Positions 56,688 through 64,000 of a stretch of DNA of 64,000 nucleotides are shown here, in pieces. This DNA is from Pogona vitticeps (lineage: Eukaryota > Chordata > Lepidosauria > Squamata > Agamidae). The position numbers and the translations under genes were made by a program. Positions within the stretch are counted from its first letter, which is position 1, and each line of letters starts with the position of its first letter. Below the pieces are notes generated by a model that saw only the letters and a program-made list of their open reading frames with translations, had not been told where the DNA came from and did no database searches. The DNA lies in NCBI RefSeq assembly GCF_051106095.1, contig NC_135783.1, positions 193,749,447 to 193,813,446 on the forward strand. Reading direction: 5' to 3'.

Positions 56688-57569
56688 AATTGTTTGATGA
56701 TTCTTTTTTTAAAATACATTTTATTAGTTTTCTACTTTATCTACATTTGATTTGTGCTTGTCAAACATCGTGTTACATGATTTGCTTACAATTATTTGTT
56801 TTTTTTTACATCTCAGTGTCTTCCCAGTTGTCTCCCCAAATTCCAGACATCTTTCAAACATTCAAACCATTCATGTACGTATTTTATTGGCTACTATCAT
56901 AATATTACTTTCATAGTGTACAATATTCTCAAGATCTTCTAATAGCACACTTAATAAAAGTAGTTCCAGATCCATGCCCCAACCTTATATCTAGTTTAAT
57001 TTACCTAAAAAGAAAACCCACCATATTACGTCTTTATAATATTCTTAAAATATATTTTAAATGTATTTAAATGAGTAGTTAATGTCCCATTAGTCTTTAA
57101 ATTATTTTCTTTGCATCAACTATCCCTCTCTCCAGATTTTCTGCTGCTCTATAAATGATGAGATTGATAAAAGATTCTTTTTTCTGTATATAGGAATTGT
57201 CTTCTCCGGGGTAATCATAAGCAATTAGTTGTAAAATATATATCTCACCTGATCATAATACTGATGTTGAATAGCTGATTGTTGCTTCTCTCATTGCTGG
57301 TTGCCAACGACTTGCAAGCAAGCTTCCTAGCTGCTTGTTTCTGCCCATTGGCTGATTGGGGAGTTTCCTGGATCAAATGGGGATGACCGCCGTCCCCGCC
57401 CCATGATCAACAGGCTTCCCCCCCAGTTCACCACCTCTTCGGGGTGGTTTCGACACCCTGGGATGTCCCAAACAGGTGAGAATTCAGCCCAGGGAACAGA
57501 GCTCCATCCTCCTGCTGCTATCTCGTCGCGGCGGCAAGCTGGTCTCTCTCCAATTGTTTGATGATTCTT
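56688..57569 (-). mobile_element. Short L1-type retroelement, 18-bp target duplication
   Basis: An 846-bp insert (56706-57551) is flanked by the exact 18-bp repeat AATTGTTTGATGATTCTT (56688-56705 and 57552-57569). On the minus strand it starts with a GC-rich leader (GGAGAGAGACCAGCTTGCCG, then CCGCGACGAG). It continues through a non-coding body and ends AAACTAATAAAATGTATTTT plus A-rich tail next to the duplication. Long variable-length duplication and poly(A) indicate L1-type target-primed insertion. No ORF longer than about 75 codons is present, so it must be non-autonomous. A GC-rich 5' end followed by an L1-like 3' end suggests an internally deleted L1 or an L1-mobilised transcript. Confidence 0.82.
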
Positions 57570-57889
57570 AGTGGTCTGTAAAGGTGTTGCCTATTTTTGC
57601 AGGAATAATAATAGTCCATCCATATCTGCAGAGAGAGAGCTTCCTCAACCCTAATTTACATGTCGCTTGGCTTGCTGACACAAACACTGTGGACTGGCAG
57701 CTTTACTAAGCTGGGATGTTTGCACGTTCTATTCGGATGAGGTGAAGCACTGCTATGTTCCACTTCTGCAGATCTAAGTATCATAATCTGCATATTAGGA
57801 AGTCTCTTCATAACATAGGAATGTGCAAGTGGTGTCAATTAAGCACATTCATTCCCACCGATATATTTAAGTATTGCCTTTATTTATAC
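57570..57889. other. Unassigned sequence
   Basis: Nothing recognised. Confidence 0.4.
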
Positions 57890-57974
57890 AATACCCACTA
57901 ATCTAATGGTGTAAGCCATCTTGAATCCTTTTTTTAAGGACAGAGGCAGGGTAAAAATGTTTTAAATAAATTAT
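57890..57974 (+). mobile_element. L2-clade LINE 3' end
   Basis: GTGTAAGCCATCTTGAATCC, then GACAGAGGCAGGGTAAAAAT and TTTTAAATAAATTA, follow the L2 3' consensus. Short and diverged. Confidence 0.75.
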
Positions 57975-58160
57975 CCGAGGGAGCCAATGGGTGGAGTGTT
58001 GGACTTTTAAAACCCAGGTTCAAACTCCTGCTTACTCACCAACCTTATAAGGTGTCCTTTGGACCATCTGTACTTCTCAGTAAAACCCCAGTTTTACAGG
58101 GTTGAGGGTTCCTCCCCCCAAATGATAAGGGGTCCCAAGGGTCACTGGGACCAAGTCCCT
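57975..58160 (+). mobile_element. tRNA-derived SINE remnant
   Basis: GGGTGGAGTGTTGGACTTTT and CCCAGGTTCAAACTCC give A-box and B-box regions of a tRNA-derived SINE head, followed by a diverged body. Confidence 0.6.
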
Positions 58161-59289
58161 GCCAAGCCAAGAAATGTAGTAAACTGCACAATATTAGTAT
58201 TTGAAGAAGTTCTCTCTTTTGGACTATAGCTCTCTTAACCCATGGCTGCGGTCACATGAGCCAAATGTTGCCTTCCTGTCCCCCACTGAGTTTGTATCAA
58301 TAAATTTGTGGTCATACGATGCACGGATATTAACAAATCATCTACCCATTGAGTGTGCTCACTGCGGATAATTTCTCATTTGGCCAGAGGCTTCTACTTT
58401 TTTTGCTGTGGATGTTTTGGAAAAACTGTTGCGCTGCTGCGTGTCTTAATGCTCTTCTTGCAACTTTTTTGAACTACTATCACCGTGCATGTCCTTTAAG
58501 ATTTTTTTTGATTTTTTTTCTTTTCCCACTGCATTTGTGTCAATGCATTGATTAATTTCTGTCAAACGGTCTCCACAAGAAGCTGTAGGTGCTTATTGAG
58601 TTGAATCTTCAGCAGGGTGGTGGTGGTTCATTGACTGCAGTGCATTGCGTCCTGAGGTGCCGGGGACACAGAAGAAAAGGAAACCATCATGGAACAGCTC
58701 CCAACAAATCAATGCACCGTTAAAAAAACATTATGAAAGAAAAAACAACAACCAGGGTCACAATGCACCAGGCGAATAATAATCTGGCACCAAATGATTT
58801 GGTAACCCCAAAATACATTGGGATGCACATCCTGGAATAAATACCACATGACCGCAAAACATGAGAGGAACGTGATTAAAAGTCCTGTAACCACAGGGGG
58901 ACAGTTTCGCAATCAGATTTTAGCTCTCTGCAAAACAGGAGGAGTCAGGTTTCCTCTTGAATGCAGCGTATGTGCATCAACCCAAACGGGAGGAGTTTTT
59001 CACTTATGCATCAGTGAGCTACTTTCACATTGTGGATGCCTTCACTCATTGGTTAATCACATGGAAAGGCTCTTTTCTCAGAAGAACAATTTGTCAAAGC
59101 AATGGCGAACTTGTTTTGCCTTATATCTCTGATTCTATAAAGCCAGAGGACCTTTATTATAAAAACTGAAAGCTTGGAATCTGGGCCAGCCGAGGAACTA
59201 AATGAAGACTGGTTTACATGTCTAAAACCTGGATAAAACCCAGCATGGTGGGTCTTATGACAAGCTTTGATAGGGTGCATTCTTATATT
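58161..59289. other. Unassigned sequence
   Basis: No gene recognised. Confidence 0.4.
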
Positions 59290-61200
59290 ACTACAGTGGT
59301 ACAAGAACCACTTTGCCTACCCTACCCCAGAATAATGACGTGAGACCAGAAATAAGGGTTAAACATGGGCCACACTTTATTGAAACAATCATTGTAGCCA
59401 TCCTTTGCCAAAGGGGGGGCCCCTGCCATAGCGCGGAATCAGGTTTAAGCACAGAGGTCTCACCGGACCCCTTAACCAACAAATGGGCGAGTCCCTGGCC
59501 CCAAGTTCTTGCAGTCATAAAGACAGGAAGAACCCGGCCAGCCCCAATTTGACCACCCCCGGACCTCAAGACACCTTTTGCTTGTTGACTCTTGGTTCGG
59601 GTGTGACCCCAGTGCATCTTTCCCCCCAAGCACTGTAATCGCAGTGGGAGGTCAGATGAGTTGTACCTTACCTGAAATTGCAATGGGACTCACCAAAAAC
59701 CTGTTTTATACGCAGTACCCGCCACAGCATAGGGACTAGCATTGCTAAGTCCCATGCCCGCCATCGAGCCTATCTCACTCAGCACACAGGACCCCCTTGA
59801 TGTCTTCCAAAAAGACATCCAAACCACCATCGGACAGATGTACACCACCTGGCCGAAAAAACGCAGGCCTATCCAAACGGATCCTCTGGTGACCAATCAC
59901 CCATTCAAGGCCATTGCAGATCACCCTGCAGACTTCCCAATTAACATGCCTGTGAGCATTGTTAATGGGTAAAAATTCTCTGGCTTCTCTCCAAGCCAAC
60001 CGGGGGATGATCATTGACCAAATGATGCTCACCGCTGGGTATGTGGCTTTAAGCCATGCGAGGATCCAGCACATCCAGGATCAAGGCCTTTCCACACTGT
60101 TTGGGCAGATTGTTGCTACCCAGATGTACCACCAAAACATCTGGGAAAAATTGTCCAAAAGCAGCCGCTCTGCACAGCTGGCACCACAGCATTCCACGCA
60201 GTCCTCTCCACTCGATATGGGCTCTGGCTCCCAGGCCCAGACAGCTCCCCCAAAAGGATGCAGCCACAGAGTGAGCTGCCCAAAACACATAGCTGTGGCC
60301 CACGATCATCACATGCCTTCTCCTCATTGCTTCCAAGATACCTGCAATACAGACGAGAACCAGGCCCCTGCCTAGACATTCAGTAGTATCCTGATATACC
60401 TATGATAGGTGGACGAAGACCACCGCCCAAGCCGTTTAATGTCTTCTACGTTGTAACCTAAGGCTGCTGCTGTGGACTCTGCTCCTATCCTAAATGAATG
60501 TGTGCCAAATCTCATTGCCTGCACGCCAACCTTATTCAATGCCAAATTGGTCAACTTCCAAAATTGGTATTTTGTTAATGGCACTTCATCATTGTATAAG
60601 AAGAAATATCCTTGTGTGACCCCTAATCTGCAGGTATGCTTCCGTGGCTGCCACCGGGCAAAGTTTGTCCAAGTGGCAATGCTCCAATGTAATGTAAGCT
60701 CCCCGACCTTGCTGACTGGCCTTGGATTGGTGAATATGTATTCAAACTGTCCCCTCCACCACCCTAACATATTGCCTTTGCAGGGCTATCCTGGTCCCGT
60801 CTCCCTTTCCTGAGGCTACTACCTCACTGATCCTGAGGGCTCAGAAGAATGTTAATAAAGTTTGAATAACGTGACTTCGTAGTTGTCTCTACAAAGCGAC
60901 TCCCACTGCTTACAAATGCCTTCTAACAAAGCAGGTGATATGGGAGCTCTAGTGTCCTTGACTCTACCTCTCTCTTTAGAACACCCTTCGATCATTTTCC
61001 TAATGCGGTAGTCTGAGGAAAAATCCTGATAACTGTGAATCCTGGCAAAATAGGCCAGAGCTGACAATCTACCTTGTATAATTCTGGGCGCCAGTCCCTT
61101 CCTATTCGGATAGACAAGAAATTGCTGAAGATGTTCAACCGGAGCAGGCCAAACCGGCTGAGTGGCACAGCTGTGCCTCACTAGGTTGAGGGGCCTGTCT
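59290..61200 (-). mobile_element. Tyrosine-recombinase retroelement fossil (DIRS/Ngaro-like), YR plus SGNH hydrolase
   Basis: Minus-strand parts in order are as follows. A recombinase N-terminal DNA-binding domain (about 60.85-61.19 kb) has WPAPVEHLQQFLVYPNRKGL and IIQGRLSALAYFARIHSYQ. A catalytic domain (about 60.37-60.77 kb) has FGTHSFRIGAESTAAALGY (HxxR box) and LGRWSSSTYHRYIRI (tyrosine box). A SGNH-type hydrolase domain (about 59.77-60.34 kb) has VGHSYVFWAAH, VVHLGSNNLPK and GGVHLSDGGLDVF. A 3' non-coding end contains an AATAAA-type signal (near 59377). No reverse transcriptase is in this stretch. It is broken, with several breaks, and looks old. Confidence 0.85.
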
Positions 61201-61790
61201 CACCTAGGGTTGCCAGAAGTCCGGCAAAAGGAGGACATGTCCTACTTTTGAGGAGCATGTCCTCCCTCCAGTAGGCAAGACTAAAAAACCTCAAAAAGTC
61301 CAGCTTTTGTATCTCCACCCCTCCCCCTCCCCCACCCCCTGCAGCCGAACCTCTCCCTGCTACTTCCTTGGTTGAGGCCCTTGTAAATCCTCCCGTTCTT
61401 TCAGAGATCAGAGGGAGATAAGGTGGCTTGATTGTTTAGGGCTGTAATCAATCCCCGGCTTGTGGATGGCTGCTCCTGCATGGGAGCTGAATAAAGCAGG
61501 AAGGCGCGCGAGAGATATGGATGGATGGATGGAAACCTGGGCAGGAGTGAAGTGAGTGTGCACTTGCTTGCCTGCAGGAGGGGAGGCTGTTCTGGGGTTT
61601 GCAGGGGGGTGGCGGTTCAAAGCCAGGTAAATAGGGGCTGGCCGGTCCCTCCTTCCTCCTAAAGCTGGGGAACAGGAGGCACTTTTATCCCCCCCTTCTG
61701 CCCTGACCTCCTGACTCTGGGGCATGTGCAGAGTGCGTTTCCAGGTCCAGGAGCATATGCAGTTATCCCCCATGCTTGTGGGAACTGGAA
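61201..61790. other. Unassigned, possible hAT-type repeat start
   Basis: TAGGGTTGCCAGAAGTCCGG, then AAAAGGAGGACATGTCC, resembles the start of a widespread vertebrate DNA-element family, but no partner terminus was found. A short GGAT run lies near 61520. Confidence 0.3.
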
Positions 61791-61813
61791 CACACACACA
61801 CACAAGCAGATTT

Positions 61814-61918
61814 CTCTCAGCTTGAGAAATTGCAAAGGGTGGAGAAAATGGCTTTGTGTGTGTGTGTCTGTGTCTGCAAATCCATTTTCTCCACCCTTTG
61901 CATTTCTCAAGCTGAGAG
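61814..61918. repeat. Hairpin with 37-38-bp arms around a (TG)n loop
   Basis: Arm 1 (61814-61851, CTCTCAGCTTGAGAAATTGC and on) and arm 2 (61882-61918) are reverse complements with one single-base indel. The 30-nt loop contains TGTGTGTGTGTG. A (CA)n run lies just left of arm 1, so the simple repeat is also partly complementary. Confidence 0.9.
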
Positions 61919-63319
61919 CAATCCGCGCCTTCTGTTTTCTCCTGGTTTTTATAGTGTTTCAAATCTGTCACATAACTTTTTAAACTTTTTATTTCACTTT
62001 ATTATGCTTTTATTAAAATTTTAAAAATCAATAGATAAAACAAGGGGGATGGGTCTCCATTAAAGGAAGGAATAGATTGTCTCCATTGGTCCTGGGAGCC
62101 CAGTAAGTGTATAAGTAGATTTGTTTTGTTTTTTTTTTAAAAAAATTTAAAACAAGAATACACAGTGGCCAGTGGATTCTGAGTTTTGTAGTCCAAAAAA
62201 TGTAACTTTCCCAGTCTTGACCTTTCAAGACTGAGTAGGTTGAATGTTTAATTTATATTATATGTTATCCACTCATTTAGTCATTTATTCCCCCCCTTTT
62301 TTTAAAAAAATAGTGCCTGGGTGATAAAGTGCGCCCAAGCCTAACTGGGTCACGTGGCACAATTCAAAATCTTAACTGCGCGAAAACTCCGACTTCCTCC
62401 CTGAGCGTGTGGAAGGGGGGGTAAAGTGGCGCACCAAACAGCCGTGGCCGATCAGCCATGTCGTACCACTGCCACTCCTGGGTCACCTAACAGCAAGTGT
62501 ATCACCAAGCCCCAATACCAGATCTCCAGCCGATGCCCTATTCACACCTATAGGCACTATTTAAAATATTATTTCTTTTCCATCGCACACCTTCTTTTCA
62601 CACACACTCTCTTTCACACTCTCGCTTTCTTTCTCCTTTTAAAATTTTTTTTAAATGCTAGCAAAACAAACCAAATTAATGATTAAATCAACCGCACTAT
62701 AACTAAAGAGGTGATCCAATCATGTAGGATTGCATCCCACGTGACCCACGCAGTCGCACCCTCCCCCCTTTACTAAACAAACCCAAACAATGAAATAATC
62801 AACAATAATCAACAATCAATACATTAAATGATTGGCAAATAAGATAATTAAAGCCTAAAAAAATAAGTGAACTGTGTGTGGGGGGGAGCCGCTGTTGCCA
62901 GCCAAGGAAGAGGGAGGATAGAGGGGGGAATGGCCCTTAAATAGCCCATCGTCCCCCCCCTCTCCTCCCAGGCTGTTCTCTTGCTACCTGGAGTCTCATG
63001 ATTTCCAGGGAGGGAGGCAAAGACAAGCCACGCCGCCAAAGCGTGGCTCGGCAGCGGCTCAAGCATTCCTTGTAACTTGCGGCACCATTTAGGCAAAGCT
63101 GGCTTCTTTTGCGCATCTGCAAGTGGGAAGGCCACACAACCAATGACAGAACATCAATTTTTGCTTCAGCAGAATGGACAAAAAACAAAGACACTGGGAA
63201 AGAGGATGATACTGATTAGCATCTACAAGCCATCCTTTTCACGCCAGTCAATGCATGAGACTACACACTACACTGGCAATTAACCCAGAGTGGATGGGAA
63301 CAGGCCATACTTCAATGGA
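61919..63319. other. Unassigned sequence
   Basis: No gene recognised. T- and A-runs occur near 62120-62145, and C/G runs near 62288 and 62880. Confidence 0.4.
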
Positions 63320-63405
63320 ATGCAGAAGGTCTCACGTTCAGTCTTTGACATTTGCAGTTGACAGGATTAGATCACGGTTGATGGAAGACTCTGGAGAGTC
63401 ACATG
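63320..63405 (+). mobile_element. tRNA SINE remnant
   Basis: GAATGCAGAAGGTCTCACGT, TCAGTCTTTGACATTTGCAG and GACTCTGGAGAGTC follow a common reptile tRNA-SINE body (CAGAAGGTCCCAGGTTCAAT and onward). Diverged and short. Confidence 0.5.
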
Positions 63406-63730
63406 ACCAAGAACAGGAAGCCTTCTTTCTGCTAAGCACCATGATCAGTCACATTGGTGGTAGGGGGAGCCTCCGCTGCAAGGGCCAGCCACTTCTCTCT
63501 GCTTCTCTTCCTCTCTGTCCAGCAGGCTGCCAAGGGAGGAACTGTACACACTTGACAAAGGTCTTAATCAATCACTTGCAAAAAGCTTTCCCCATTTCAG
63601 CTCATTCCTTCCACCCCTCCAATTCTCTTTTTGATGACTCTCCCCAAAGAATTAAGCCAAGGATTCAGACGATTTTCCCTTCTTCCCACCAACCCAATTT
63701 CAGGAGCTTGCTATTTATGGGACCTGACTG

Positions 63731-64000
63731 TACAGTGGAACCTCGGCTTACGGATGGCTGCACTTGCGTACTTTTCGAGTGACGGACTTCTCCGTCCGCA
63801 AAATTTCACTTCGACTTGCGGCCGGAGAATCGACCTATGGACCGGAAAGGGGAGGTGGGGAAAGTGCTAAATTCAAATCTGGCGCTTTCCCCGCCTCCCC
63901 CTTCCGTTCTGTAGGCTGCCAATCATGCCTCTGGTTGCCTTCCAGGGCTCCTCCGCCACCATGGGAGGTATCTCGGAGGTCCCCCCGCTGCCGATCATGC
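63731..64000. mobile_element. TA-flanked Tc1/mariner-type element, cut by window edge
   Basis: It starts at 63733 after TA with CAGTGGAACCTCGGCTTACG. It shares the CTTGCGGCCGGAGAATCGAC-type subterminal region and the GC-rich interior (GGAGGTATCTCGGAGGTCC) with the copies at 9102 and 48305. The right end lies outside the window. Confidence 0.83.

Noticed and set aside
60472-60813. 113-codon plus-strand frame
   Set aside because: It is antisense to the tyrosine-recombinase part.
63255-63782. 175-codon plus-strand frame near the right edge
   Set aside because: Its start overlaps a tRNA SINE remnant and its end runs into a TA-flanked element. No domain is recognisable, so it is probably chance.

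Overview
The window looks like repeat-rich intergenic or intronic DNA of a squamate reptile, most likely a lizard. I base this on the repeat set, not on a database match. It holds a RTE-BovB LINE end, a BovB-tailed tRNA SINE of the Sauria type, several L2-clade LINEs, CR1 LINEs with octamer tails, L1 copies, many hAT and Tc1/mariner non-autonomous elements, a Gmr1-like Ty3/gypsy element and a very high density of tetranucleotide microsatellites. I found no rRNA, functional tRNA, CRISPR array or bacterial-style operon, and no host gene that I can name.

Layout. 0-16 kb: a BovB end at the left edge, an unusual nested hairpin near 1.8 kb, a hAT MITE, an old 3' fragment of the gypsy family, a tRNA SINE, a GC-rich TA-flanked DNA element (9.1-10.0 kb), L2 ends with microsatellites, a Sauria SINE split by a hAT element, and an L1 end. 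16.2-21.9 kb: a complete-length LTR element with two 480-bp LTRs that read as identical and a 5-bp target duplication. Its coding parts run gag, integrase, then reverse transcriptase and RNase H, the order known for the Gmr1-like clade, and its gag carries a region that reads like the SCAN domain. The coding interior is broken. 22-35.7 kb: more L2 and CR1 ends, a possible host exon on the minus strand at 24.2-24.4 kb, MITEs, and a pair of inverted ~90-bp repeats 3.4 kb apart. 35.7-49 kb: mostly unassigned sequence with CR1, L2 and RTE pieces, a perfect 54-bp tandem duplication and a hAT-like element holding a large palindrome. 48.3-54.8 kb: a repeat cluster in which a TA-flanked element, a 5'-truncated L1 with a long open ORF2, a decayed Tc1 transposon and an L2 carrying a hAT MITE lie end to end. 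55-64 kb: a short L1-end element with an 18-bp target duplication, a broken tyrosine-recombinase plus SGNH-hydrolase retroelement, a second hairpin and another TA-flanked element at the right edge.

Apart from the tentative exon, the coding signal in the window belongs to transposable elements. Nested insertions with visible target duplications give a relative chronology: old L2 and SINE copies, then hAT insertions into them, then young LTR and L1-type arrivals.
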